A stretch of 64,000 nucleotides of DNA from Corallococcus sp. AS-1-6 (lineage in GTDB: Bacteria > Myxococcota > Myxococcia > Myxococcales > Myxococcaceae). Below the pieces are notes generated by a model that was not told the origin of the DNA, did no database searches, and saw nothing but the letters and a program-made list of their open reading frames with translations. A program made the position numbers and the translations under genes. Location of the stretch: the NCBI RefSeq assembly GCF_020037015.1, contig NZ_JAIQDE010000014.1, forward strand, positions 124,001-188,000, read 5' to 3'. This document shows positions 27,591-36,224 of the stretch, one piece after another; position 1 is the first letter of the stretch, and the number at the start of each line of letters is the position of its first letter.

Positions 27591-28777
27591 AGCCCACCCT
27601 GCTGCTGCTGTCCGTCCTCGTGGGCCTCACCGCCTGCAAGTCCTCCAAGTCCGAACACGACGACGCGCACGAACACGGCCACGACGAGGCGGCCCCGGAG
27701 AAGCTCCACGTCGAGTCCGGGGACGTCATCCACGTGCACGTCCCCCAGGAGATGCTCCGGGACCTGCGCGTCACCACCGAGAAGGTGGAGGCCCGCCCGG
27801 GCGGAGAGAGCGTCACCGCGCTGGGCGAGCTGACCTTCAGCGAGGACGCCTACGCGGAGGTGGCCTCGCCGGTCTCCGCGCGCGTGGCCTCCGTCGCCGT
27901 GACGACGGGCCAGGCCGTGAAGCAGGGCCAGCGGCTGGCGGAGCTCCAGAGTCCGGAGCTGGGCCGTGCCCGCGCGGACCTCCAGGCCGCCCAGGCCCGC
28001 GCCGCCGCCGCCCGTCAGGCCGCGGACCGCAAGCGCACGCTGGCCGACGAGCGCATCGTCGCGCGCAAGGACGCGCAGGCCGCCGAGGCGGACGCCGCCG
28101 CCGCCGAGGCGGAGGTCGCCGCCGCGAAGGCCGCGCTCACGTCGCTGGGCGCGGGCGGCCCCGGAGGGGATGGCACGTCCGGCTTCGTGCTCAAGGCGCC
28201 CATCGACGGCACCGTCGTGGAGCGCACCGCGCGGCTGGGGCAGATGGCGGATCCCTCCCAGCCGCTCTTCCGCGTCGGAGACCTGTCGTCGCTGTGGCTC
28301 ATCGTGCACGCGTTCGAGCGGGACGCGGTGCGCCTGAAGCCCGGCGCGGACGCGCGCGTCACCCTGGCCGCGTTCCCGGGCCAGGAGTTCGCCGCGAAGG
28401 TGGGGCACGTGGGACAGCAGGTGGATCCGCGCAGCCGCACCATCCCCGTGCGCCTGGAGTTGGACAACGGCAAGGGGCTGCTCAGGCCGGGCATGTCCGC
28501 GTCGGCGTCCCTCCCGCTGGGGGATCCGGGCGCCACGCTCACGGCCGTTCCGGCGCCAGCGCTCCAGCGGCTGGCGAACGGCTGGGTGGTCTTCCTTCCC
28601 ACGCCGGAGGCCGGCGTCTTCGAGCAGCGCGAGGTGGGCCGGGGCCGCAGCCTGGGCACGCAGGTGGAGGTGCTCAAGGGGCTCTCCGTGGGCGACGAGG
28701 TGGTGGTGGAGGGCGCGTTCCTCCTCAAGGCCGAGGTGGAGAATTCCCAGGGCGGAGGCGATGAACATGGCCACTGA
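27587..28777 (+). CDS. RND periplasmic adaptor lipoprotein (CusB/CzcB-like)
   Basis: A 396-residue lipoprotein, with signal and lipobox LTAC at the start (MKPTLLLLSVLVGLTACKS). The mature N-terminus is His/Asp-rich (EHDDAHEHGHDEA) and the C-terminus again ends in a GGDEHGH-like metal-binding tail. In between are the barrel-sandwich hybrid (VSARVASVAVTTGQAVKQGQ), the alpha-helical hairpin and the beta-barrel (LGQMADPSQPLFRVGDLSSLW). His-rich ends are common in metal-type HlyD adaptors and suggest capture of periplasmic metal. It overlaps the upstream TolC-like gene (ATGA) and the downstream RND gene (17 bp). Confidence 0.9.
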   Translation: MKPTLLLLSVLVGLTACKSSKSEHDDAHEHGHDEAAPEKLHVESGDVIHVHVPQEMLRDLRVTTEKVEARPGGESVTALGELTFSEDAYAEVASPVSARVASVAVTTGQAVKQGQRLAELQSPELGRARADLQAAQARAAAARQAADRKRTLADERIVARKDAQAAEADAAAAEAEVAAAKAALTSLGAGGPGGDGTSGFVLKAPIDGTVVERTARLGQMADPSQPLFRVGDLSSLWLIVHAFERDAVRLKPGADARVTLAAFPGQEFAAKVGHVGQQVDPRSRTIPVRLELDNGKGLLRPGMSASASLPLGDPGATLTAVPAPALQRLANGWVVFLPTPEAGVFEQREVGRGRSLGTQVEVLKGLSVGDEVVVEGAFLLKAEVENSQGGGDEHGH

Positions 28778-31700
28778 TCCCCGCGAGACGTTGCCGGGGC
28801 GCATCCTCCGCGCGTCCTTCGCCCGGCCCGGGCTGACGGTGCTCATCGTCCTGGCGATGGCGGCCTTTGGCGCGGTGGCGCTGCGCAACCTGCGCCAGGA
28901 CGTGTTCCCGGACCTGTCCGCGCCCATCTTCAACGTCATCGTGCAGAACCCGGCCATGGGCGCCGAGGAGCTGGAGACGGCGGTGGCCATCCCCATGGAG
29001 GTGGCGCTGGCGGGTCTGCCCGAGGTGCGCCGCATCCGCTCCACGTCCCAACTGGGCGTCACGCAGGTGACGGTGGAGTTCGAACCGGACGCGGACTACT
29101 TCCGCAGCCGCCAGTACGTGGCGGAGCGCGTGGCGCAGGTGGAGGGCGAGCTGCCCCTGGGCACCGACGCGCCGCTCGTGTCCAGCCTCACCGGCCGGCT
29201 CAACGAGGTCTTCGAGTTCACGCTGGAGGCGGAGCCCGGCACCGCGGACCTGATGGCGCTGCGCGACCTGGCGGACTTCGACATCAAGAACCGGCTGCTG
29301 GCGGTGCCCGGCGTGTCGGGCGTGGAGCGGCTGGGCGGCTACCTGCGCCAGTTCCAGGTGCTGCTGGATCCGGATCAACTGGTCGCGCGCGGCATCACCC
29401 TGGACGAGGTGCAGCACGGCCTGGAGGGCGCCAGCGTCAACGCGGCCGGAGGCTTCGTCACGCAGGGCCCCATGGAGTGGGCCGTGCGCGCGGTGGGCCG
29501 GGCGGAGACGGTGGAGGACCTGAACAACACCGTGGTCGCGCTGCGGGACGGGACCCCGGTGCTGCTGGGGGACGTGGCGGACGTGCGCGAGGCCCCCGCG
29601 GTGCGCCGGGGCATGGCGCACCGGCTGGACGGCGAGGTGGTGAGCTGCCGCGTGAGCAAGCAGTTCGGCGCGGACACCGTGCGCGTGGCCGAAGGCGTTC
29701 GCGCGGCAATCGAGGAGCTGCGCCGTTCGCTGCCGCCGGGCGTGCACCTGCGCGTCGTCTACGATCAGTCGGAGCTGGTGGGCTCCGCGCTGGGAGGCGT
29801 GGGGCGGGCCATCCTGCTGGGCGCGTTCCTGGTGGTGGGCGTGCTCTTCCTGCTGCTGGGGGACTGGCGCGCGGCGCTCATCGTCACGCTCACCCTGCCC
29901 CTGTCGCTGGCGCTGGCGGGGCTGCTGCTCAAGGCGGCGGGCATCGGGTTGAACACGATGACGCTGGGCGGGCTGGCCATCGCGGTGGGCCTGCTGGTGG
30001 ACGCGGCCATCATCGTCGTGGAGAACGTCATCCACGACCTGCGCGAGGGCAAGGGCCGCCGCCCGGTGCGCGAAGAGGCGCTGGCGGCGGCGCTGGAGGT
30101 GGGCCGCCCCATCGCCTTCGCCACGCTCATCGTCGTCGCGGTGTTCATCCCCCTCTTCGCGATGACGGGCATCGAGGGCCGCATGTACCAGCCGCTCGCG
30201 GCGGCGGTGGTGGCGTGCCTGGCCGCGTCGCTCGCGCTGGCGCTCACGCTGGTGCCGGTGGTGTCGGGGCTGTTCCTGCGCGCGCCGCGCGAGGACTCGC
30301 AGGAGGACGTGTGGCTCATCCGCAAGGTGAAGGCCGCGTACGCGCCGCTCCTGGACCGGTGCATGCGCCACGCGGGCCTGGTGCGCGTGGTGGCGCTGGC
30401 CATCACCGTGCCCGCGCTGGGCCTGGCCTTCCTGGTGGGCAGCGACTTCATGCCCAGGCTGGACGAGGGCGCCTTCCTCCTCCAGACGGTGCTGCCCCCG
30501 GAGGCGTCCCTGGACGAGGTGGACCGCCTCAACCACCGCGTGGAGGACGTGCTGCGCGGGTTCCCGGAGGTGGAGGACGTGGTGCGCCGCACCGGCCGCG
30601 CCGAGCGCACCGAGGACCCGATGCCCCACACCCTGTCCGACGTGCTGGTGGTCCTCAAGAAGGACGCGACGGGCGGCCGCGAGGCGCTGGAGTCGCGGAT
30701 GCGCGAGGCGGTGGAGAAGGTGCCCGGCGTGTCGGTGCTCTTCACCACGCCGCTGGGGATGCGCATCGACGAGGGGCTGGGCGGCAGCCCCGCGGACCTC
30801 TCCGTGCGCGTCTTCGGGCCGGACCTGGACACCCTGGCGCAGCTCGCGGAGAAGGCACGCGCGCTGATGGCGAAGGTGGAGGGCGTGGAGGACCTGCGGG
30901 TGGAGCGGCTGAGCGGCCTGCCCCAGTTGCGCGTCGCGGTGAACCGCGCGGCGGTGGCGCGCGTGGGGCTCACGCCCGGGGACGTCATCCGGGCCGTGCG
31001 CGTGGGGCTGGTGGGTGAGGAGGCCGCGCAGATCTGGCGGGGCCAGCGCCGCTACGACCTGGTGCTCCGGCTGGCGGACCACCGCCGGGGGGACGTGAAC
31101 GCCATCCGCAACCTGCTGGTGGACGGGCACGACGGCACGCGCATCCCGCTGAGCCAGTTGGCCACCATCGAGGAGACCTCCGGCGCGGGGAGCGTGCGCC
31201 GCGAGGCGGGCAGCCGGCGCATCGCGGTGGAGGCGGGCGTGTCCGGCCGCGACCTGGGCAGCACGGCGGCGGAGGTGCGGGAGCTGCTGGCCGCGCAGTT
31301 GAAGCTGCCCACGGGCTACTTCGTGGACGTGGGCGGCAAGGTGGAGAGCCAGGAGCGCGCGGCGCAGGCGCTGACCGTGGCCATCACCCTGGCGCTGCTG
31401 GCGGTGTTCGTCCTGCTGTACCTCGCGCTGGACTCCGTGGCGGAGGCCCTGGTCATCCTGGCCACGCTGCCGGACGCGTTCGTGGGCGGCATCCTCGCGC
31501 TGCTCCTCGCGGGCGAGACCTGGAACGTCTCCAGCCTGGTGGGCCTCATCGGCCTGTTCGGCATCGCGGTGCAGAACGGCCTGGTGCTCGTGGCGCAGAC
31601 GAAGGACCTGATGCACCGGGGCAGGCCCTTCGCGGAGGCCGTGCGCGAGGCGAGCCTCGGCCGCGTGCGGCCCAAGCTGATGACCGCGGGCACGGCCATC

Positions 31701-31895
31701 CTCGGGCTCCTGCCGCTGCTGGTGCTGCCGCTGCACGGGACGGAGATTGAGCGTCCCCTGGCGGTGGTGATGGTGGGCGGGCTCGTCACGTCCACCCTCT
31801 TCACGCTGCTGGCCCTGCCCACGTTCTACGCGCTGGTGCACGGGTTCCAGGAGCGCCTCGCGGCGCGCAGGGCTGCTAGAAGGCCCGCGGCATGA
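28761..31895 (+). CDS. Heavy-metal RND efflux permease (CusA/CzcA family)
   Basis: A 1044-residue inner-membrane proton-driven pump with the RND duplication: 12 predicted helices and two large periplasmic loops. TM4 reads AVGLLVDAAIIVVEN, closer to the Cus type (AIGxMVDAA) than to the DFG...D...EN signature of divalent Czc-type pumps. A monovalent copper/silver or undefined substrate is therefore more likely. Family length and flanking adaptor and channel genes fit an HME-RND pump. The start ATG is at 28761 (28767 possible), 2-8 nt after GGAGG. It is followed without a gap by a CorE-like sigma gene, supporting copper. Confidence 0.93.
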   Translation: MNMATDPRETLPGRILRASFARPGLTVLIVLAMAAFGAVALRNLRQDVFPDLSAPIFNVIVQNPAMGAEELETAVAIPMEVALAGLPEVRRIRSTSQLGVTQVTVEFEPDADYFRSRQYVAERVAQVEGELPLGTDAPLVSSLTGRLNEVFEFTLEAEPGTADLMALRDLADFDIKNRLLAVPGVSGVERLGGYLRQFQVLLDPDQLVARGITLDEVQHGLEGASVNAAGGFVTQGPMEWAVRAVGRAETVEDLNNTVVALRDGTPVLLGDVADVREAPAVRRGMAHRLDGEVVSCRVSKQFGADTVRVAEGVRAAIEELRRSLPPGVHLRVVYDQSELVGSALGGVGRAILLGAFLVVGVLFLLLGDWRAALIVTLTLPLSLALAGLLLKAAGIGLNTMTLGGLAIAVGLLVDAAIIVVENVIHDLREGKGRRPVREEALAAALEVGRPIAFATLIVVAVFIPLFAMTGIEGRMYQPLAAAVVACLAASLALALTLVPVVSGLFLRAPREDSQEDVWLIRKVKAAYAPLLDRCMRHAGLVRVVALAITVPALGLAFLVGSDFMPRLDEGAFLLQTVLPPEASLDEVDRLNHRVEDVLRGFPEVEDVVRRTGRAERTEDPMPHTLSDVLVVLKKDATGGREALESRMREAVEKVPGVSVLFTTPLGMRIDEGLGGSPADLSVRVFGPDLDTLAQLAEKARALMAKVEGVEDLRVERLSGLPQLRVAVNRAAVARVGLTPGDVIRAVRVGLVGEEAAQIWRGQRRYDLVLRLADHRRGDVNAIRNLLVDGHDGTRIPLSQLATIEETSGAGSVRREAGSRRIAVEAGVSGRDLGSTAAEVRELLAAQLKLPTGYFVDVGGKVESQERAAQALTVAITLALLAVFVLLYLALDSVAEALVILATLPDAFVGGILALLLAGETWNVSSLVGLIGLFGIAVQNGLVLVAQTKDLMHRGRPFAEAVREASLGRVRPKLMTAGTAILGLLPLLVLPLHGTEIERPLAVVMVGGLVTSTLFTLLALPTFYALVHGFQERLAARRAARRPAA

Positions 31896-32437
31896 GCCTG
31901 TCGCCCGAAGCCATGGACGCGCTGCTGCGCCATCACCACGCGTTCCTCGCGTTCCTCACGCCGCGCGTGGGGAGCCAGGAGGCGGCGCGCGAGGTGCTTC
32001 AGGCCGCGTTCGTGAAGGGCATGGAACAGGGGGGCGCGCTGCGCGAGGAGCAGAGCGCGGTGGCCTGGTTCTACCGGCTGCTGCGCAACGCCCTGGTGGA
32101 CCGCCACCGCCGGGGCCAGCGGGAGGTCTCCACGCTGGAGTCGCTGGCCCACGAGCAGCCCCTGTCCACCGAGGACGCGAGCGGCCTGGAGGCCACGGTG
32201 TGCGGGTGCGTGGCGGGGCTCGCGGGGACGCTCAAGCCCGAGTACGCGCAAGCCGTGCGCCGGGTGGACCTGGAGGGGCTCACCGTGGCCGCGTACGCGA
32301 AGGAGGCGGGCCTCTCCGCCAACAACGCCGCCGTGCGCCTGCACCGCGCCCGGAAGGCCCTGGGCGCGCGGCTGGTGGAGCTGTGCGGCCACTGCTGCGC
32401 GCAGGGCTGCGTGGACTGCGACTGCGCGCCCGCGTGA
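31892..32437 (+). CDS. CorE-like copper-responsive ECF sigma factor with Cys-rich C-terminus
   Basis: A 181-residue ECF sigma factor of the CorE type (group ECF44). Region 2 is LLRHHHAFLAFLTPRVGSQEAAREVLQAAF and AVAWFYRLLRNALVDRHRR. Region 4 carries the helix-turn-helix TVAAYAKEAGLSANNAAVRLHRARKAL. Cysteines Cys104 and Cys106 form a CxC in the linker, and the C-terminus has CGHCCAQGCVDCDC (Cys165, 168, 169, 173, 176, 178). In Myxococcus CorE, copper binds this kind of cysteine domain and controls activity without an anti-sigma factor. The ATG overlaps the RND gene stop by 4 bp. No anti-sigma gene is present. Likely targets are the pump, lipoprotein and oxidase genes around it. Confidence 0.9.
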   Translation: MSLSPEAMDALLRHHHAFLAFLTPRVGSQEAAREVLQAAFVKGMEQGGALREEQSAVAWFYRLLRNALVDRHRRGQREVSTLESLAHEQPLSTEDASGLEATVCGCVAGLAGTLKPEYAQAVRRVDLEGLTVAAYAKEAGLSANNAAVRLHRARKALGARLVELCGHCCAQGCVDCDCAPA

Positions 32438-32502
32438 AGAATCCGCTGTAAGAGCGCGCGGGGCCGGGCGTCAGCGGGGGTGAACGCAGTGGGAGGTCAC
32501 CC

Positions 32503-33156
32503 ATGGACGTCGTCACCTTCACCCGGCCGGCCCTGCCCGCCGCCACCCTCGCCTTCCTCCTCTTCGCCATGGTGTTGCCGTCGGTGCGCCTGCGCCGCCG
32601 CACGGGCCGCCCGGCGCTGGTGCTGCACCGCTCCGGCCCGCCGCTCCAGCGCGTCATCGGCGCGGGCATGGCGCTGTTCATGGGGGCCATCGTGCTGTGG
32701 AGCGCGGCGCACCTGGCCTTCGGGGAGCAGGCGCTGGGCGTGTGGCGCGTGCCGGCCGTGCTCCGGTGGAGCGGCTGGGCCCTGGTGGCCGTGGGGTTCG
32801 CCTTCACCGTGCGGGCCCAGGTGGAGATGGGCGCGTCGTGGCGCATCGGCATCGACTCGGAGCGGACGGAGCTGGTGACGTGGGGCCTCTTCGGCGTCGT
32901 ACGAAACCCCATCTTCAGCGGGATGCTCGTCGTGGTGACGGGCATGGCGCTCGCGGCCCCGAGCGCGTGGACCGTGATGGGCTGGCTCGACTACGTGCTG
33001 CTGGTGTCGCTCCAGGTGCGGCTGGAGGAGGACCACCTGCTCGGCCTGCACGGCGCCGCCTACCAGCGCTACGCGGCGCGCGTGGGCCGCTTCCTCCCCG
33101 GCGTGGGGCGGCTGGAGGCCCCCGGCCTGGACGCCGCGCCGCGCATCACAGTGTGA
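32503..33156 (+). CDS. Isoprenylcysteine carboxyl methyltransferase (ICMT)-family membrane protein
   Basis: A 217-residue membrane protein with four or five hydrophobic segments and the ICMT/phospholipid-methyltransferase core. VTWGLFGVVRNPIFSGMLVV is the S-adenosylmethionine loop, and RLEEDHLLGLHGAAYQRYAARVGRFLPG is the C-terminal signature (LxxxHG..Y..Y). Bacterial members methylate unknown lipids or small molecules rather than prenylated proteins. It has a strong ribosome site (GGGAGGT, 5 nt). It sits inside the copper cluster between the sigma factor and TolC-like lipoprotein genes, with 65 bp separating it from the sigma gene, so cotranscription is likely. The link to copper is positional only. 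Confidence 0.82.
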   Translation: MDVVTFTRPALPAATLAFLLFAMVLPSVRLRRRTGRPALVLHRSGPPLQRVIGAGMALFMGAIVLWSAAHLAFGEQALGVWRVPAVLRWSGWALVAVGFAFTVRAQVEMGASWRIGIDSERTELVTWGLFGVVRNPIFSGMLVVVTGMALAAPSAWTVMGWLDYVLLVSLQVRLEEDHLLGLHGAAYQRYAARVGRFLPGVGRLEAPGLDAAPRITV

Positions 33157-33171
33157 CGTGCGCGGTCACAC
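33151..33171. promoter_or_regulatory. GTGTGAC/GTCACAC dyad before the TolC-like lipoprotein gene
   Basis: GTGTGAC (33151-33157) and GTCACAC (33165-33171) form a perfect 7-bp dyad with a 7-bp loop. It overlaps the stop codon of the ICMT-like gene, 146 bp before the next gene. It could be a stem-loop that separates transcripts or an operator for the lipoprotein/oxidase pair. It is not a CRP site: the spacing between TGTGA and TCACA is 9 bp, not 6. Confidence 0.4.
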
Positions 33172-33316
33172 CTGGCACGAAGCGCCCATGCGAGCGTGTG
33201 GCTTCCGACGCTGTCATTCCATGGGGTTGCGATACCTGACGCCCTGGCCCGGCCCTTGCTCGACAGGCGCCGGTGCCCTGGCTGCCGTACGGACACATCC
33301 CTTCTCGAGGTCTCGT

Positions 33317-34747
33317 GTGAATTGGAAATCCCCCTGGCTCCTCGCGGTTCTGCTGCTCGGTGGCTGCGCGTCCATCCAGAAGGAGCGCGGTCACCAGGAA
33401 GTGGCGGCGCTCGTGGAGGAGCGGACGGGCTTGAAGACGCGTTGGAACCAGGGGACGCCGGAGGACGCCCAGGTGCAGCAACACCTGGATGCCCTGCTGG
33501 CCGGCGACCTCACGTCGGACCGCGCGGTGGAGGTGGCGCTGCTCAACAACCCCGCGCTACAGGGGACGTACGAGGAGCTGGGCGTGTCCCAGGCGGACAT
33601 GGTGCAGGCCGGGCTGCTCACCAACCCGTCCTTCAACGGGAGCATCGGCTTCCCGCTGTCCTCGGACGGCGTCACCGAGCACGAGTTCTCCATCGTCCAG
33701 AGCTTCGTGGACCTCTTCACGCTGCCCCTGCGCAAGCGCGTGGCGAAGGAGCAGTTCCTGGCGGACACGCTGCGCGTCGCGCACCAGGCGCTGGCCACCA
33801 CGGCGGAGGTGCGCCAGGCGTTCACGGAGGTGCAGGCGCGGCAGCAACTGGTCGCGCTGCGCCGCGAGGTGTACCAGGCCGCGGACGCGGCGGCGGACCT
33901 GTCCCAGCGGCAGCGCGCCGCGGGCAACATCACGGTGCTCGCGCTGGCCACCGAGCAGGCCGCGCTGGAGCAGGCGCGGCTGGAGCTGGCGCAGGACGAG
34001 CTGGCGCTGGTGGAGGCGCGTGAGCACCTCACCCGCCTGATGGGCCTGTACGGCGAGAGGGTCCAGTGGAAGCTGACGCTGAAGCTGCCGGAGGTCCCCG
34101 CCTCCGAGTCCTCGCTGGAGCATCTGGAGACGCTGGCCATGCGGCAGCGGCTGGACATCGACGCGGCCCGCAAGCAGACGTCGCTGTTGTGGAACGCGCT
34201 GGAGCTGGCGCGCAGCACGCGCTTCTTCGGCCGCGTGGAGGTGGGCGTGCACACGCACCAGGACGCGAACGGGCCGCGGCTGCTGGGCCCCACGCTGTCG
34301 CTGGAGCTGCCCATCTTCGATCAACGTCAGGCGCTCATCGCGAAGCTGGAGGCGCAGCACCGCCAGGGCGAGAGCCGGCTGATGGAGCTGGCGGTCAACG
34401 CCCGCTCGGAGGTGCGCGCGGCCAGGGCGAAGCTGGTGACGCTGCGGAACATGGCGGAGCGCTACCAGAAGGTCGTGCTCCCGCTGCGCACCACCATCCT
34501 CGAGGAGTCGCAACGCCAGTACAACGCCATGCAGATCGGCCTTCCCGCCCTCCTCCTCGCGCGGCGCGAGCAGGTGGAGGCCTGGAGGGCGTACCTGGAG
34601 ACGGTCCGCGACTACTGGATGGCGCGGGCCGACCTGGAGCGCCTCGTGGGGGGACGCCTGCCCTCCACCGCCGCGCCCGCGCCCGCTCCCGCGCCCACCC
34701 CCACTCCTTCTCCCGAGCCCACCCATGAGCACCATGAATCCCACTGA
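33317..34747 (+). CDS. TolC-like outer membrane efflux lipoprotein of the copper cluster
   Basis: A 476-residue outer membrane factor lipoprotein. The signal VNWKSPWLLAVLLLGGCASIQK has an LGGC lipobox. The duplicated outer-membrane-factor repeats follow (AVEVALLNNPALQGTYEELG; GPTLSLELPIFDQRQALIAKL; RYQKVVLPLRTTILEESQRQY). The C-terminus is a Pro/Ala-rich linker closing with a His-rich HEHHESH. It begins at GTG 33317 behind GAGG. Its end overlaps the multicopper oxidase gene by 23 bp, so the two are translated from one message. It may serve the oxidase locus in the way PcoB serves PcoA-type systems, but the family is a general channel. Confidence 0.85.
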   Translation: MNWKSPWLLAVLLLGGCASIQKERGHQEVAALVEERTGLKTRWNQGTPEDAQVQQHLDALLAGDLTSDRAVEVALLNNPALQGTYEELGVSQADMVQAGLLTNPSFNGSIGFPLSSDGVTEHEFSIVQSFVDLFTLPLRKRVAKEQFLADTLRVAHQALATTAEVRQAFTEVQARQQLVALRREVYQAADAAADLSQRQRAAGNITVLALATEQAALEQARLELAQDELALVEAREHLTRLMGLYGERVQWKLTLKLPEVPASESSLEHLETLAMRQRLDIDAARKQTSLLWNALELARSTRFFGRVEVGVHTHQDANGPRLLGPTLSLELPIFDQRQALIAKLEAQHRQGESRLMELAVNARSEVRAARAKLVTLRNMAERYQKVVLPLRTTILEESQRQYNAMQIGLPALLLARREQVEAWRAYLETVRDYWMARADLERLVGGRLPSTAAPAPAPAPTPTPSPEPTHEHHESH

Positions 34748-36152
34748 CGAAACCCAGGGCCCCACCGAAACCCCCGAGTCTTCCCCCGGCCTCACGCGCC
34801 GGGGACTGCTCGCGCGCACCGGAGCCACGCTGGCGACGGGAGCCCTGCTGATGCACGGCCGCTCCGCCCAGGCGCAATCCAGCGCACCCGGCGCGAAGGC
34901 TCCGCGCGAAGGGTCCATGGCGGACACGGGCGGCGACGTGGGCCGCGGCTACCGTCCCGTCATCGTGCCCAACGGCGCGAAGCTGCCGTGGAAGATGGTG
35001 GGCGGCGTGAAGGTGTTCCACCTGGTGGCCCAGGAGGTGGAGCACGAGTTCGCGCCCGGCCTCAAGGCCACGTGCTGGGGCTACAACGGCCACGTGCACG
35101 GGCCCACCATCGAGGTGGTGGAGGGCGACCGCGTGCGCTTCTACGTCACGAACCGGCTGCCCGCGTCCACCACGGTGCACTGGCACGGCGTCCTGCTCCC
35201 CAGCGGCATGGACGGCGTGGGCGGGCTGAACCAGAAGGCCATCGCGCCGGGCGAGACGTACCGCTACGAGTTCACGGTGCGGCAGGCGGGGACGTGCATG
35301 TATCACTCGCACCACGACGAGATGACGCAGATGGCGCTGGGCATGGTGGGCCTGTTCATCATCCACCCGCGCAGGCCGGTGGGGCCGCGCGTGGACCGCG
35401 ACTTCGCCATCATGCTGCACGAGTGGCGCATCGACCCGGGCACGCAGCGCCCGGACCCCAACGAGATGACGGACTTCAACATCCTGACGATGAACGCGAA
35501 GGCGTTCCCGGGCACGGCGCCGCTGGTGGTGCGCAAGGGCGAGCGGGTGCGGATCCGCTTCGGCAACCTGAGCGCGATGGACCACCACCCCATCCACCTG
35601 CACGGCTACCAGTTCCGCATCACGGAGACGGACGGAGGCCGCATCGCGGAGAGCGCGCAGTGGCCGGAGACGACGGTGCTGGTGCCCACGGGCAGCACGC
35701 GCACCATCGAGTTCGTGGCGGACGAGCCCGGTGACTGGGCGATGCACTGTCACATGACCCACCACGTGATGAACCAGATGGGTCACGGCATCCCGAACAT
35801 GGTGGGCGTGAAGCCCGGAGACCTCGACACCAAGGTGCGGCCGCTGCTGCCCGGCTACATGACGATGGGCCAGACGGGCATGGGGGACATGGCGGGCATG
35901 CACCACATGCCCATGCCCTCGAACTCCATCCCCATGGTCGGCGGCAAGGGCCCCTACGACGAGATCACCATGGGAGGCATGTTCACGATCCTCAAGGTGC
36001 GCGACCGGCTGGACGGAGAGGGCGATCCCGGCTGGTACGCGCCGCCGAAGGGGACGCTGGCGCAGCTCGCCCACGCGGACGAACTTCGCCGGGACGGCAT
36101 CGACGTGGAGCAGCCGCCGCCCACGAAGCCCACGGGTCACCCGCACGGCTGA
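34725..36152 (+). CDS. Tat-exported multicopper oxidase (CuoB/CopA-like)
   Basis: A 475-residue multicopper oxidase. Residues 1-50 contain the Tat motif LTRRGLLARTG, so it folds with copper before export to the periplasm. The copper-ligand motifs are complete: HWHG (152-155), HSHHD (194-198), HHPIHLHG (287-294) and HCHMTHHVMNQM (341-352). A Met-rich segment follows (YMTMGQTGMGDMAGMHHMPM), as in cuprous oxidases such as CueO, suggesting Cu(I) oxidation. The start ATG overlaps the lipoprotein gene by 23 bp. Myxococcus xanthus CuoB is a likely relative. It completes copper detoxification: efflux by the RND pump and oxidation in the periplasm. Confidence 0.9.
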   Translation: MSTMNPTDETQGPTETPESSPGLTRRGLLARTGATLATGALLMHGRSAQAQSSAPGAKAPREGSMADTGGDVGRGYRPVIVPNGAKLPWKMVGGVKVFHLVAQEVEHEFAPGLKATCWGYNGHVHGPTIEVVEGDRVRFYVTNRLPASTTVHWHGVLLPSGMDGVGGLNQKAIAPGETYRYEFTVRQAGTCMYHSHHDEMTQMALGMVGLFIIHPRRPVGPRVDRDFAIMLHEWRIDPGTQRPDPNEMTDFNILTMNAKAFPGTAPLVVRKGERVRIRFGNLSAMDHHPIHLHGYQFRITETDGGRIAESAQWPETTVLVPTGSTRTIEFVADEPGDWAMHCHMTHHVMNQMGHGIPNMVGVKPGDLDTKVRPLLPGYMTMGQTGMGDMAGMHHMPMPSNSIPMVGGKGPYDEITMGGMFTILKVRDRLDGEGDPGWYAPPKGTLAQLAHADELRRDGIDVEQPPPTKPTGHPHG

Positions 36153-36204
36153 GCCCGGGGACATGAAGGCCTGTTCAGCTTCACGGGCCTGATGGAGTAG
36201 GTTC

Positions 36205-36223
36205 GGGCCTCCCCCGGAGGCCC
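36205..36223 (+). promoter_or_regulatory. Hairpin that sequesters the ribosome site of the PH-domain gene
   Basis: GGGCCTCC (36205-36212) and GGAGGCCC (36216-36223) pair perfectly around a CCC loop. The right arm contains GGAGG, the ribosome site of the gene starting at 36225. In the mRNA this stem would hide the site until it is opened. Translational control is inference; at this GC content the stem is very stable. Confidence 0.5.
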
Positions 36224-36224
36224 C

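Noticed and set aside
28725-31841. Very long open frame antisense to the RND permease gene (and a similar one at 5714-8755 antisense to treS/maltokinase)
   Set aside because: They mirror genuine genes and arise from the G/C bias at third codon positions. Translations are low-complexity (His, Gln, Arg, Ala) without family motifs or ribosome sites.
33151-33171. CRP-type operator
   Set aside because: TGTGA and TCACA are 9 bp apart instead of 6; retained only as an unspecified dyad.
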